The notes beneath the pieces were generated by a model. That model did no database searches, was not told the origin of the DNA, and was given only the letters and a program-made list of their open reading frames with translations. This document shows, piece after piece, positions 10,619-22,365 of a stretch of 64,000 nucleotides of DNA; position 1 is the stretch's first letter; the number at the start of each line of letters is the position of its first letter. The stretch is from Termitomyces sp. T153 (lineage: Eukaryota > Basidiomycota > Agaricomycetes > Agaricales > Lyophyllaceae), in the NCBI GenBank assembly GCA_018296165.2, contig JACKQL020000029.1, forward strand, positions 372,001 to 436,000, given 5' to 3'. A program made the position numbers and the translations under genes.

Positions 10619-11384
10619 GTGGAGGTGTGTCTTCCTTCCTTTCTTGACCACTTTGAGGCTTGGGAGTTCCTTTGTCTTGCTCCAGAGTTGCTGAAGTTGG
10701 GTTGGAGGCATCAGGGCCCTAGAGGACTGGAGGGGGTTGTATTCATGCTCAGAGACTTTGTTGTAGAGTTTGTTCATTTAAATGTTAAGTGGGGTCAATG
10801 GCCAGTTAACCAAAGGGTCCTAGCTTATTTCTGGAGGCTGGTTCTGGAGTTGGGGGCAGAGCACTGGCCTTGAAATCTCAATTTATTCATAGAGAAGGGG
10901 GGGGAGGGGGTTGCTGAGTCAGATTTGATTCCAATGATGGCAGGGCTTGCTTTAGAGAGTTGACATCTTTGGAGTTAGGCAGGGGCATAGCATGGAACTT
11001 GGAGGGTTTACTGGCAAAGTATCAGATATTTTCCTTCAAGGTGGGTGGAGGGGGTGCCATTGGAGGGTCATTGGATCAGATATTAGTGACATGCAGATTT
11101 TTTGATGAAGCTGTAAAATGGGGCCAGTGAGTCTGGAGGTGGGAGGATTAGGAATATGTGGTTGGAGGTCTCATTGTTGTTTGTTAGCAGGAGTAGTGAC
11201 TTATTCTTATGCAGCAAGTGATTGTCTTTAGCAGGGCTTTGTTATGGTTGAGGGGGTGGTGTGGATGGGGTGCCAGAGGAGTTGTCAAGCAATATATTGA
11301 TTTATTACTAGGGTAGGTCAAAGACTGGGTTGGAGGTGTCATGATCAACCTTCAGTAGGAGGTAGAGATGGCAGAGGAGGTGTG
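10619..11384. other. Family C interior, 5' side
   Basis: CpG-poor, G-rich DNA with no recognisable frame. The expected primer-binding site and gag start are missing, consistent with a deletion that also removed the inner half of the 5' LTR. Confidence 0.5.
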
Positions 11385-11908
11385 AATCAGGCCATAGGTA
11401 ATGTTAAGCAATATCAAGACTAGAGTACAAGGAGCTACTCTACAACTTATATACTGACTACTGGAGAGCTCCAGGGGACAGCAGGTGTGGCAGTAGGGCT
11501 TGATGGAGTTGTACAGAGTCAACAGGTGTTGGTTGTGATTAGGGAATGGGCTGCAGTGATATTTTGATGGGATCAGTTGAGGACATAGGCCATCCCAAGG
11601 TCATCATGATGCTCTGAGGTTGGTTGGGCTGACTAGGAGGAGGAGTTGGTAATGTGTGGCAGAGTCAGAAACAACAGGGGAGTGTCCCAGGGGTTCAGGA
11701 GAGTCAAGGGAAGTGTTGATGGCTGTGGAGAAGGCATTGGAGTTAGCCAGGAAGCTGTCAGGCTTTGCTGGAGAAGTGTTGGAGTTACCCAGGGTAGGCA
11801 CTGAGAGTGTACAATGGTTGGGAGAGTTTGACAGGGCATCAGGAGAAATTCTGGGGAAGTGAGCAGGTTGGTAACAATGTTTGGGGGTCCAGAGAGTGGG
11901 TTGTGACA
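11385..11908 (-). repeat. Truncated 5' LTR of family C element
   Basis: On the minus strand it runs from TGTCACAACCC to the ATCAGGCC landmark, about 524 of 1,140 bp, and aligns with the same part of 3,516-4,655. The outer end is intact and followed by the CTTGT target duplication. Confidence 0.8.
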
Positions 11909-11998
11909 CTTGTAAGATAGGTGAAAGAAAAGAAAGGGTCCATCCTTGGCACCTATTACCAGTGCCAATCATTTGTGTTTCCTGTCACATTGCTTTCC

Positions 11999-12465
11999 AC
12001 ATGTCCATTCATTCTCCCGGAATTCCTAAATTGCCTCCATTGCATGTGATATGTTGTACTCCTTCAGCCACTCATCCTCACTGTTGTTGTACCCCTTCCA
12101 CTACACAAGAAACTCCATCACTCCATCTTGTGTCCTCCTCTCTTACAGTATCTGCTTGATATCAGCTTGAATGGAGGGGAAGTTCTTGACAATATCACAG
12201 GATTGTATCCTCATAAGCCACGATGAGGCACAAGACATGAAAAACATTGTGAATTGACCACCTGACTGGCAATGTCAACTTGTATGCCATCATGAAAATC
12301 TTCTGTGCAACCTTGAATGGCTTATAGCATTTGAAATCCAGTTTATGGCTGGGCCTATCTGACCACAGGTTAGCATGTTCCAGGTACACATGATCTCCCT
12401 CTACATAACCAAGTGCCTCATTCTGCAACATGTCTGAGCATGTCTGGCACATGTTTGATGTAGTT
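11999..12465 (-). pseudogene. Ty3 family A: integrase C-terminus and chromodomain
   Basis: The minus strand encodes EGDHVYLEHANLWSDRPSHK, then KLDFKCYKPFKVAQKI and WSIHNVFHVLCL, the usual C-terminal part of Ty3 integrase. After a frame change comes KQIL, a stop, then MEFLV, a stop, then WKGYNNSEDEWLKEYN and HAMEAI, a chromodomain of the kind that targets integration to chromatin. The frame is broken by CpG-type stops. Upstream coding stops abruptly at about 12,461, and the missing N-terminal part is on the opposite strand, ending at 24,435. Confidence 0.75.
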
Positions 12466-12657
12466 AAAAATAGATTAAAGGCTATTTCCCCCTATTCAAA
12501 CCCTAAATTGAAAATCCAGCTCTAACAAGTCCTTTTAATAACATTTTTTAAGGGATTGTTGGAGCACTTTGAGTTATTAACTCCCTTGCTCAGTAGGAAT
12601 AAGGATTGTCATGATTTGCTCATGTGATGCCCACATTTGTGCATCAACCATATCTTA
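12466..12657 (+). mobile_element. Detached end of the IS630-type DDE transposon
   Basis: The last 38 bases (12,620-12,657) match 26,244-26,281 with one mismatch and the same orientation. They end CCATATCTTA, and a TA fits a TA target site. A single transposon should show these ends inverted; the direct orientation fits the proposed inversion. Confidence 0.55.
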
Positions 12658-13852
12658 CTTAGCTCTGATTAGATTAGCAACTATCTAATCAGGCCCAATG
12701 AGAAAGTGTGATGACCTGATTTCACCTCATTTGGTTTTGTGCCTGATCATGCATCAGGAAATTTTCTAACATAGTTGGGTTGAGAAGTTGAGAAGTTGAG
12801 AGGTTGACATTCAAAGTTGATGGTTGAAGGTTGAATGAATTGTGACATGTTCAACAGATGATCACATTCCACAGAAGTGACCAAAAGTTGGTTGGGTCCA
12901 GAAATGTTGTGACTGTTATAGCATCAAGCATCTATGGTGTGGTGGATAATGTGTATGTCTTTTCATGCTTAGTCAACTACCAGTCATTTGTTGCTTCAAT
13001 CCTTGTTAAATTAAGCTGGTTTTCCTTTATGTTAAATTTTTATTATTATATAGTAACATAGTGAGCTTATATCTGAGTGTTTACCTATACTATACATGGA
13101 GTATTCTTCTATGTAGACTACATGTGAAGTCCACAAATGGCTGGATAGTAGATTCCATGTAGATCAACAGTCTATATAAAGTCTATCTGGAGTCAAAGTG
13201 GACTTTTATATACTATCAAATAGAATATCTTGTCTTAGTAGACTCCAAATAGACTCTAGGTGGAGTCTGAAGAAAACCAGGGAGAGTACAAAGCACTCAG
13301 ATTTTAATAGTAGAAAAAAGGATATACCTAATCATAGTCTCAGAATCTGCTTGCCTAGTCTCAAAAATAAAATGTAAATGAAAGATTCAAAGAGAGGCAG
13401 ACCCAGAAACTAGAAACATCCTAGAAGAGAAATCAAAACCAGATGGACAAACATGATGTTGAGGAGAATAAAGCTAGACTGCCTATTCTCAGACAAGAGT
13501 AGATACATATGGCAACAGAGCCCTTGGTGAAAAACTAGTTGCAGACACATGGCTCAAGCTTCAAGATAATAGGAAGTGAGAACTACCCAAGCAGGGCATG
13601 GAAGTCAGCAAATTTTTGTGGGGGAAAAACACCCCCCAGGTTACAACCATTAGACATGGCCCAAGGTTCTCAACCTGAGTCCACAGAGTGTGTAACACCA
13701 TTTTCCTAAGGTTGACTGAATACATTACAATGTTTGTAACTATCTCTCAGTCTATCAGTCCCCCATCCTCCATCCCAAATATACAATGTGGTTTTCTTAC
13801 ATCAATAAGTTCAGAACAAGGGCTGCTTTAGTGGAAGGCAAAGAGTCATCTT
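12658..13852. other. Non-coding block between the two halves of family A
   Basis: CpG-poor with no recognisable gene. At 13,060-13,290 there is dense imperfect inverted repetition of GTAGACT/AGTCTAC-like words, including AAGTCCAC near 13,118 and its complement GTGGACTT near 13,197. Under the inversion model this block is the original left flank of family A. Confidence 0.5.
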
Positions 13853-13857
13853 GCACT

Positions 13858-14041
13858 TGTTATGATATGTACATGTGATCATTAGCTACAGTAGTTGCAC
13901 TGCATAGGATACTAGTCCTTAAGCTTATCCACTCCATTTCTAGGTATGTACTTATGCACTGAGTACACATACATTGCAATACAACTCCATTTCTAGTTCT
14001 TGTTTGTGTTGCATTGCAAATCACTGGACAACAGCCTTACA
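13858..14041 (+). mobile_element. 5' LTR of Ty3 family A
   Basis: It starts TGTTATGATATG and ends CAGCCTTACA, with TGG three bases downstream as a possible primer-binding-site start. It is preceded by GCACT (13,853-13,857). It matches the reverse complement of 3,316-3,499. The gag frame begins soon after, in the same direction. Confidence 0.8.
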
Positions 14042-14061
14042 CTTGGATAAGCTTTCTTTTT

Positions 14062-15992
14062 TTTTGGGAGGAAAATTTTCTGCTGGCAGATACAATATTG
14101 GATACAGAGACACCTGAGGATCACATTGCAGAAATGGTCTTCCAAGCCATTAAGACAGACCTGGCAACACAAGTTCAGGCTGGCTTTGTGGAGTTTCAGA
14201 AAGGACTAGAAGTGGTTGCTACTTGTGTTGCAATGCTGGAATTGGCAGTAGTGGACTCATGTGGACATTGAGGACCCAAAGTAAAACCTCCAGATGTGTA
14301 CAATGGGAAGTCCAAAGTACTGGCAGATCAGTATATGTGGCAAATTCAGGTAGCAGCAGAGTTCAAGGACTTTTGCAACAAACAACAGAAAATTGTGTGG
14401 GTGCAGTCTTACCTCACCAGCTCTGCTCAGTGTCAGGTTCCGCTGACCCCGGGGGCTCAGCTGCACTGGGCGAGTCCTTACTAGGCGGGCGTGATTCCCC
14501 TGCATTGGTAACCGAACACTTGAAGACGTTCCAGGCCCTGGTGGCTTGCGCGGGTAGCTGGGGAGCTGTGATCCAGACAGATCTGGGAAGGTCCGGAGAA
14601 GTCGGATTGTGGGGAAACGAGACGGTCTTGGTGGGGTTCAGGCAGAAGGCCGTACGGGAGATTTGTGGAAGCGAGGGAGTAGGTGGCTGTGTGATTAATG
14701 GGAATGGGGCCGGGATTTGATGGGAGATCATTTGGAGCTGATGGGGTCTGGGACCAAGCAAAGAGTGAGGTTCGGACCTGGTAAAGGAGTGTTGGGGTTC
14801 GTAATCATAATCACGGAGTTTGTGAGGTCGTTAGGGTTGATGAAGACTTGGGCACAATGGTCGGACGGAGTCACTGAGACAGCGTCAGACGAAATGGAAT
14901 GGGGTTGATATGGAACAAGAGTGGATTCGGGTAGAGATATGAAACGATAATGAGAACGATAACGAAAGGGAGACGAGACAAGACCGGGAGACTGAGATAA
15001 GACCGGGAGACTGAGATAAGACTGGGAGACTGAGATAAGAAAACGAGACACGAGACACGAAACAATCAGACCATAGGTAACGTTAAGCAATATCAAGACT
15101 AGGGTACGAAGAGCTACTCGATGACTTATATACTGACTACCGGAGGACCTCGGGGTACGTCGGCTGTGGCGGCGGGGCTTGGCGGAGCTCGACGGAGGGG
15201 GCGGGTGTCGGTTGTGATCAAGGATCGTGCCGCGCTGATACGTTGATGGGATCATTGGAGAACGCGGGTTGCCCCGAGGTTGTCGTGATACTCTGGAATA
15301 GGTCAGGGTGTTTAGTTGATGATGGGGTGGCAAAGATCGGGAACAGTGGGGGTGGTTCTCGGGGTTCGGGAGGCCCAGGGTAAGTGTCAGTGGCTGTGGG
15401 GCAGGCACCGAAGTTGGCTAGGGGGCTGTCGGAGTTAGCCGGGGAGGCGTCAGAGTTAGCCGAAGTAGGCGCGGGGCATGGGTGGAAGTTTGGCGGAGCG
15501 TTGGGAGTCCCTTTGGGGGTTTGGGGGGTTGATGGACGATGTGCGGGGTTTCAGGGAACGGGTCGTGACACTCAGGATTGGTCTTGTATTATCACCACTA
15601 GTGTAGAGGACTCCAGGCTCAAACCTTGCTGTTACCAGTGAGACACATAGCTGATGGATTTCAAGGCAGTGTTGTGCACCCAGGACTCCATGCAAGGTGC
15701 ATTGACACACATTGGACAACTGCAGCAGGGGTCTTGGTTGATCACAGACTATTGCATACTGTTTTTTGAGTTGAAGTTCAAGCTGGAGAAGGCCAACACA
15801 GAAGGGGAGTATGTAAAAGACTGCTTTTGGAAAGGACTGAGCCCTGCAGCAATGAAGGCACTAGTGAACACTGACTACAAGACTGTAGAACAGGCAAGAG
15901 ACATCTTGTTGCAACAGGAGAGTAAATTTGGCCAACATCATGGAAAAAGGAGAAGGGCTCTAGCCATGGGAGGAAGTGGTAACACAGACCCA
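14062..15992 (+). pseudogene. Ty3 family A gag, interrupted by a solo LTR
   Basis: Before the insertion the frame gives TPEDHIAEMVFQAIKTDL, KPPDVYNGK and FKDFCNKQQKIVWVQSYL, then TSSAQ. Directly after the LTR it resumes DWSCIITTSVED and continues from 15,654 as MDFKAVLCTQDSMQGALTHI, GQLQQGSWLITDYCILFFEL and FWKGLSPAAMKALV. This is the usual Ty3 gag order, with a capsid-like P..Y.GK start and a DYC..F..L..K segment. Deleting the LTR and one CTCAG copy restores SSAQDW in frame. Stops near 15,640 mark decay. Confidence 0.8.
14431..15570 (-). mobile_element. Young solo LTR of family C, with target duplication
   Basis: Exactly 1,140 bp, TGTCA..TGACA on the plus strand, flanked by CTCAG on both sides (14,426-14,430 and 15,571-15,575). 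By comparison with the complete element it is inserted in minus orientation. It keeps dozens of CpG sites in an otherwise CpG-free neighbourhood, so it arrived after, or escaped, most of the decay. It contains three ~20-bp tandem units of the form GACCGGGAGACTGAGATAA at 14,973-15,040. Confidence 0.92.
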
Positions 15993-16089
15993 TAAACAGC
16001 AGCAATGGCAAGTACCCCAGTAACACAGGCAGCCTTGCCACCATCATTCAAGGACCCTGATGCAATGGACATTAATTGGGCTAAAGGGG

Positions 16090-16876
16090 TGCTGACAAAC
16101 ATGAGGAAGTGTTTCAAGTGTGGGCAACCAGGGCATTGAATCACAGAGTGCCTGATGTGAGCAATGGCAATTAAGGCAGCAGTGAAGAAAGCACTGAGGA
16201 ATGAGAAGAAGGCTGAGGGTAGGAAGAATGACAAGCCACAGGCAGGTTCTGTTTGCCTCATGCCACTGTGACAAGAGCAACCAACTGGTTTCATGTACTT
16301 GCAGCAGATGATAATTTGAACATGTTGCATAAACCAAGTGAAGTGAACCCTAAGTCTAAACCATGCCAGCACCATTGGAAACAACAACATGCAGCTGTCA
16401 TTCACACCAAGTCTCCACACTCACCATACTCAGCATTGGAACTCCCCATCACCATAAGGACCTATTGGTCCAACTCTGGTGCCCTGCACATTGTCAATAC
16501 AAGAGCCATGGTGGATTTAGGGGTGAGCTGTTGCTTTGTCAACCCTTGTTTTATGACTCAGCAGAAGATTCTGGTCATAACAAAATGGAATCTGATGCAG
16601 CTGTGCACCATTGACAACTCAGAGATCTGCTCAGGCCTCATTGTGGAGGAGGCACACCTCAAAGTTGTAATTGACAAGCATGCAGAGATCCTTGTCTTTG
16701 ATGTAAATATCAGAGATGACAACTTGATCTTGGAGGTCAACTGGCTGCAGCACCACAACTCCATGATAGACTGGGAGCGGTTGATGGTGTTGTTCCAGTC
16801 CTCTACATGTCAAGCTTTGTGCCTGCAGCCAAAGGCTGGACCAATGAGAATGGCAGCAGGGGTGAGCAAATTATGA
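16090..16876 (+). pseudogene. Ty3 family A zinc knuckle and protease
   Basis: At about 16,105 the frame reads CFKCGQPGH, a stop, then ITEC, a CCHC nucleic-acid-binding knuckle that ends gag. From 16,253 a second frame includes TYWSNSGALHIVNTRAMVDL and GVSCCFVNPCFM, which corresponds to a retropepsin region (normally vDSGAT.nFI.p), with the catalytic DSG replaced by DLG. Further on, DDNLILEVNWLQHHNSMIDW is the conserved segment after protease (ilG.dWL..hn..iDW). Confidence 0.7.
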
Positions 16877-17203
16877 GGCCTGCCAGGGGAGATTAAGGTG
16901 AAGACAAGGCTCCAGGCATTTGCTAAGGAAGCCAGAGCCACATGTACATTGCCAGCAGGTTCTAGGCCACTTAAACTGGTTCCAGAAGAGAAGTTTCATA
17001 GGCTTCAAAGGGCACAGACACAACAGACAAGGTTTTGGAGGGGTCAGAAGAAGGAGGCAGCATGGGTGGCAAGGGCATGTATTGATGGAGCAATTAAGAG
17101 GGCAGAGGTGCTGGGGTGGGACACAGGAAATGGAGTGTTTCTAAAGCAAAGGTGGGACATGGAGTCATCTTGAGGCATAGAGGGACTACAGTTGGTTCAG
17201 TAG

Positions 17204-18235
17204 GTGGTAGCAGTTGGGAGTATGTCACAGGCACTAGCAGAGAAAGTCATGAGGAAACAGCAGCCAAAGGCTAAGGTGGTGAAAGAGTTGGTACTTTCAG
17301 AATTCTATGAGTTTTTTGACATTTTCAATATGAAGGCCTCAGAATGGCTGCCCGAGCACAGGAAGCATGATCTGGGCATTAATCTTGTGAATGGAGCAGA
17401 CATGCCCCCTCTAAGAAAGTTCTACCAGTTGGCACCAGTAGAGCTGCAAGCACTTCAAGAGTTTATTAATGAGAACTTGGCAAAAGATATATGACCATCT
17501 AACACACCTTGTAGAGCACCAGTCTTCTTTGTAAAAAAGAAGGATGGCACATTACATCTGGTTGTTGATTTCCAGGCCCTCAATGCTATTACCAAACCCA
17601 ATGCATACCTTCTCCTCACTAACAAGCTCTTTGACAGACTGAAAGCAGCAAAAGTATTTACAACATTGGACATGCATTGGGGATATTACAATGTGTCAGG
17701 ACAGTGACAAGTAGAAGACATCTTTCCATATGCATTACAGACAGTTTGAATTTTCAGTGATGCAGTTTGGACTATAAAATGCACTGGCAGCCTTTCAGAG
17801 GATGGTTAACAAACTTTTCCATAACCTGGTAGATGTGTATATAGTACTGTACTTCAACAATATTATTATATTCTCAGAGGACCCAGCCCAGCACAAGGAA
17901 CATGTTTAGGAGGTACTGGGGAGCTTGTGACAGGCAGTCAACTAGAGCTGAAAATCCCCTCTGGTCATATTAGAATGGACCCAATTAAGGCATTACAGAA
18001 TGGCCAACCCCTCAGAACATGCAGCAGGTGAATCAGTTCTTGGGGTTCTGCAACTTCTCACATCAATTTGTGGAGGATCATGTGGGGATTATAAGACCAT
18101 TAGAGTGATTGAAAGGGAAGGACATGTTGTAGAGGTGGAGGGCAGAAGAGCAGTTGGCATTTGAGATGCTGAAAGTGGTGTTTGTTAGGGCACCAGTGCT
18201 GGTGATGCCCAACATGGAGGCAGCATTTTTGTAAT
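17204..18235 (+). pseudogene. Ty3 family A reverse transcriptase and start of RNase H
   Basis: LPEHRKHDLGINLVNGADMP precedes PLRKFYQLAPVELQALQEFI, then APVFFVKKKDGTLHLVVDFQ and ALNAITKPNAY, the classic Ty3 RT fingers. The later part reads MQFGL, a stop, then NALAAFQRMVNKLF and VLYFNNIIIFSED: the catalytic YLDD/YVDD box has become YFNN, so both active-site aspartates are lost. PQNMQQVNQFLGFCNFSHQF and VFVRAPVLVMPNMEAAF lead into RNase H, which stops at 18,235 where family B is inserted. Stops and frameshifts are frequent. Confidence 0.82.
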
Positions 18236-18243
18236 AGAGCATC

Positions 18244-18422
18244 TGTTACATGCATATATATATTTTACTTATTGGTTAATTACACTGATAGTGTCATGTG
18301 ACACTATCTCTAAAAGTATTGTACTAGTACTTACATAAGGCAGCACCTTACTTCATTCATAGACAGAACTATTGACTGGTTTTAACTTATATTGGATGAA
18401 CTGTAAGCTGTGCAACTTATAA
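18244..18422 (+). repeat. 5' LTR of Ty3 family B copy 1
   Basis: Starts TGTTACATGC and matches the reverse complement of 44,569-44,758. The shared central block contains GATAGTGTCATGTGACACTATC, a palindromic 22-mer region, and GGCAGCACCTTACTTCAT. TGGAAATG after the end could be a primer-binding site. Confidence 0.7.
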
Positions 18423-18899
18423 TGGAAATGTGACATTTTTTTAGTCAAACAAGTGATAACTCACTTGTGAGTTGGAAACTCAAACTTGAAGTTCACTGCT
18501 ACTAGATGCAATTAGCACATTAAAATTTTTGACATGCACCTTCCACAATGGGCACAGTGGTGACCATGGAAGGTCAGGTGCTCAGGCCTAGGTCCAAGAC
18601 AGAGTTTGATAGAACATTGAATAGTGCTCCACATGAGACATTGGAATTTGCCATGTCACATTATGATAGGGGCAGGGAAAGTGCTGTGATGCCAGGAGGA
18701 CTGCCTACAGTCACTCTAGTATGACCGCTGGCAGGTAGTCATGAGGATGTTCCAGCAGAGGGCCCTCTACTTGACTGTAGCTGGCAACACAGCCAGGAGG
18801 CATAGTGGCATTGGCAGACAAGGGGAAAACCCCTTTGTATGCACTCACAGCACTGAGGCTGGAAGGACTCTGATCCTTCCCAATTGCTGCAGGAGGTCC

Positions 18900-21425
18900 A
18901 ATTGACTCTTCAATGGGAGCATTGCTAAGAAGTGGAGAAGACTCATACAGGGCTTGTGAGTCTGTAAGATCTCAAGGCTGGGCCAGTGCCAGATATGCAG
19001 ACAGCAGCCCCAGCTGCATTCATCAAAACAATACTAGAGGATGTCAAAGGCCCACCCAGACAATATCCTTCATCAAAGGGTGATGGCATTCTGGCAGAGT
19101 CATGTTGAGGTTCCTAAGACCTCAACTCAGCAACATTTAGCTGCAAGAGTAGCTAAGCACATTGCAATTCAAAGATCATTAGGAGACAATATTATCCCAA
19201 CTGATCCATTGAAATATATGGACATCTACATGCTGTTTTTAGCACAGGAGGCAACAGATTACCTCCAGCACAAGAAGCTGCAAGGGTCACAGACATTGTC
19301 CACAATGCCATTTCTGTATATTGGGGAGCTTATATGCCCCCTCCGTCCCCAATGAAGTGTTGACTCTATTGCAAGCACTGCAACAGCCTGGTAAAACACC
19401 ATGTGATTACATGGCTAGACAGGCTGCAGTGGACTGTTAATGACAGGCCACATTGGGCATGATCATAGCACTAGACTTAGTGTCTACTAATGCAGAGTTG
19501 GTGATTATGGTAGAGCAACCACTAATGTGGTGTAGACCTGGTGGGTCTATATGGAGAGTGCTGACATGAGAAGATTGAATCGATCTACAGTAATTTTGCA
19601 ATGGGGACCTGGAGGACTTTGAGCAGTCCTATATGGATGATCAAGAGGTGGTGTTCCAAGGAATACCACCTATGATGCATGGCCTGAAGAGTACATTTCA
19701 CCAGAACAAACCAAGCCTATCAAGGAGGAGGAGCATGACTCACCCTCCCCTCTCAGAGATGGACATGCTGGAACTGGTCAGAGCTCCACAGATTCCCAGA
19801 GAAATACAGGGTGCAGAGCAAACACTCCTGCAAACTAGTCTGGAGAAAGATTTGCAGGCAGAGGAGACCCAGAAAGAAGATCACTAGAGAGTGATTTTGT
19901 GTTGTCCCCTCTATTTATGCCACATTGTAGACCTCAGGGCTTAGAAGGAGGTGGGGAAAGGTCCAGGAAGAGGTCCACCTTTTCCTGGTTGTGGACCACT
20001 ACCACCCTTGGGAGGAGGTCCACCAGATTTAGGAGGACCAGATGAAGGCCCTCATGGTGAGGATAATGGTGTGGGATGCAGAGCTAAAAGGAGGAGGACT
20101 ACAGTCCTCCCAGAGAGACAGCTGCAGCAGTTTTCAATGCTGCTGCAACATTGTGGATGTTTTGCAACTCTAGGAGTGGAGAAAGCCCACAAATATCACT
20201 GCCAGACAATGCACAATCACTTGAGAGCAGTGATGGAACAATTGCTTGTAGTATGACTGGCTATACCAGAAGAACTCAAGCCCAAGCAGAGTAATCCATC
20301 TAAATTGATCACTCCCTATGCAGGATCTGCTAAGTTCAGTGAACTTGAAGACTGGCTGATGAGCATCTGCAAATGGTACCTACAACATGTCATACATGTT
20401 AAAAAGCCCAGTCCCACTGGAGGTTCAAGGACATGATCCTCAGACTGTACAATTGGTTTGTACAATCTTTGATAATGCAGGATGCATGTGATGCATTCTG
20501 CAACACAGTGTATGCAGTCAAAGAAAGAGTGCAAGGCTTCTATGATGCCTTGCTCAACTATGCTCAAAACATAGCCATGTTCCCTAACAAATTTACTATT
20601 CATGAGTGGTTCTTGGAGGGAATACCCTCTAACATGCTTGTGGTGTTAATACACAATGGTGGACTAGCTCCCAAAGAAAACATAGTTGAGGAGTTTGTCT
20701 CAAAGGCCAAAGCCTACAAGAGTAGCATTAAAACTGCAGTGCACTATTTAGAGCACAACAAAAAAAGTTGATCAGGATGGCAGCTATCATTGGCAGCAGC
20801 ACAATCCCCAGCAATAGAGACTGCACTAGCCAGGCAGACAGAGTTGACTGGTCAGCTTGGGTGGTCACAGCCATTGTGGTCAGTGAAGCAGCCAGCTATA
20901 TGTGTGGCCTCAAGACCATTGTTACCAAGAAGTGGTGTGGGCCTGGGGCCCTCCCAACCTGGGGCTGCAGTGCAGGCAGTGAGAAAGCATCTTGCTGCTG
21001 GAAAAAATGTTGTGGCCATCACATCTAGCCAACCCAGCAAGGATGCTGGGCAGTCTGCAAACTGCTATAAGCACAGGATAGCTGGGCACTTTGCATGCAA
21101 ATGCAGGGAGCCAGCTAAATCAGCTCCCTGGGTATTTGTGCAGGCAGCTCATATAGCTGTGCCATTAGATGCAGGGGAAGCTAATGATGAGCAGGAGGAA
21201 GAGCCTGCTGCCAATGCCAATGATGCATTTGACTCCAATGGGACTCAGGAGCATAGTGAGGAGTATGTTGAATTGGAAACATACAACAGCAAGTACTATA
21301 CTTGTGGTAGTGATAGTGAGGGACTATTTGCCCTCACAGAGGTTCCTTTTGGCAGACAAAGGGAGAAAGAGCCAAGTAATGAGGTTCACATGAGGTGTGG
21401 CTTGTGGTATCTAAGGATGCCATAG
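18900..21425 (+). pseudogene. Ty3 family B gag (copy 1)
   Basis: Segments match the minus-strand gag at 53,214-52,021. The order is: an N-terminal part (MSKAHPDNILHQRVMAF.. at 19,041), a Gly/Pro-rich linker (GGGPPDLGGPDEGP), a basic stretch (AKRRRTTVLPERQLQQFSML), a capsid part (SAKFSELEDWLMSIC), MQDACDAFCNTVYAVKERVQ, PNKFTIHEWFLEGIPSNM, and finally NCYKHRIAGHFACKC. The last is a CCHC knuckle whose second Cys is lost; it is intact (CYKCGKAGHFACKC) in the other copy. An acidic tail follows. Frames change near 20,260 and 20,430. Confidence 0.75.
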
Positions 21426-21629
21426 AATGCCCAGTGCTGCCAGCACAAGACAAAGAATGTCTTGTCACTTGGGTAGAAGTGAACAGCCACAGAGCATAGA
21501 TGTTGTGGGATTCAGGGAGTATCACTTCTGGAATTACTCCCTCACTTGCACATGTGGCTGGGATAGGTGGCACTGCTGGCCACCCCCATTACTCTGCAGC
21601 TGGGAATGATTGGAAGTTGCTCCATAGTA

Positions 21630-21745
21630 AACTATAGTGCCAGGATTACCATAAAAGTGTATTCAGAACTTGAGATAGTGCTAACTGAACTATAGTGCCA
21701 GGATTACCATAAAGGTGTATTCAGAACTTGAGATAGTGCTAACTG
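21630..21745 (+). repeat. 58-bp tandem duplication
   Basis: Two adjacent 58-bp units (21,630-21,687 and 21,688-21,745) begin AACTATAGTGCCAGGATTAC and differ by about one base. They lie exactly where the protease sequence of this copy is joined to non-adjacent element sequence, so the duplication probably arose with the rearrangement. Confidence 0.8.
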
Positions 21746-22190
21746 CACTACACACCAACATCCTCTGAAACTCCAGCTTTGTCAAGCTGCTGGAGTAGGT
21801 GAGTGAGCTGCTCATCTGCAGTAGTCAAAGGCTCAGGCTCTTTTGCTTTGCTCTTGCCCTTCTCCTTTGTAGAGAAGCATTGCTCAACTGTCTTTTAAGC
21901 AGTTGATGGGGGAGTGCTACTCCCCTGTGCTAGTGTGAGCAGCAATATCAAAGTTGCCTTGCCCTTTTCTTTGCTAGTCAAGGCAGCTGCAGGTCACCCC
22001 AATACTTGACAATGATAAAGGCACATCCAATGGACATGTTCAAGTAGGCAATGGTAGATACACCCACCAAGGAGGCACCAGTGACTGCATCAGAGCCATG
22101 CTTGACTCTGAACCATCATTGTCCACCTCTATTGCATTAGATGTCAATGCTACAGGAACCGAGGTCCCTACCTGTGATGACATAGTGGCA
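21690..22190 (-). other. Locally inverted family B segment
   Basis: In this plus-oriented element the minus strand of this segment is the one that codes. It reads EVDNDGSESSMALMQSL, KTVEQCFSTKEKGKSKAKEP, then TTADEQLTHLLQQLDKAGVS. The adjacent words TTCAGAACTTGAG and TAGTGCTA match the plus strand of copy 2 (47,463-47,490), although copy 2 as a whole is on the minus strand. This piece is therefore inverted relative to its element. Confidence 0.55.
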
Positions 22191-22365
22191 GGTCATCATT
22201 GACCTGCCATGCCCATTGTATAGCTGGGACTAGCCACTAGGGGTGGGGCCACAGCAAACTGTGGCATCACAAACTGCTGAAACTCCTGTGACCACAGAGT
22301 ACTCAAAGTTGAACTGAGGGAGGACCAGTGGTCCCCCACATCCTCTTCATACCAAGCCTTCTATT

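Larger units (their letters stand above)
3516..11908 (-). mobile_element. Complete LTR element, family C (8.4 kb) with target duplication
   Basis: On the minus strand the element begins TGTCACAACCC at 11,908 and ends CTGACA at 3,516. Both flanks are CTTGT (3,511-3,515 and 11,909-11,913), a perfect 5-bp target duplication. It sits in the 3' untranslated part of Ty3 family A, between the chromodomain and the 3' LTR. The 3' LTR is full length; the 5' LTR keeps only its first ~524 bp, so an internal deletion removed the rest and the primer-binding site. I find no reverse transcriptase, protease or integrase in the ~6.7-kb interior, so it is either a non-autonomous large derivative or decayed beyond recognition. 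A family-E repeat is inserted at 9,566-10,618. Confidence 0.8.
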
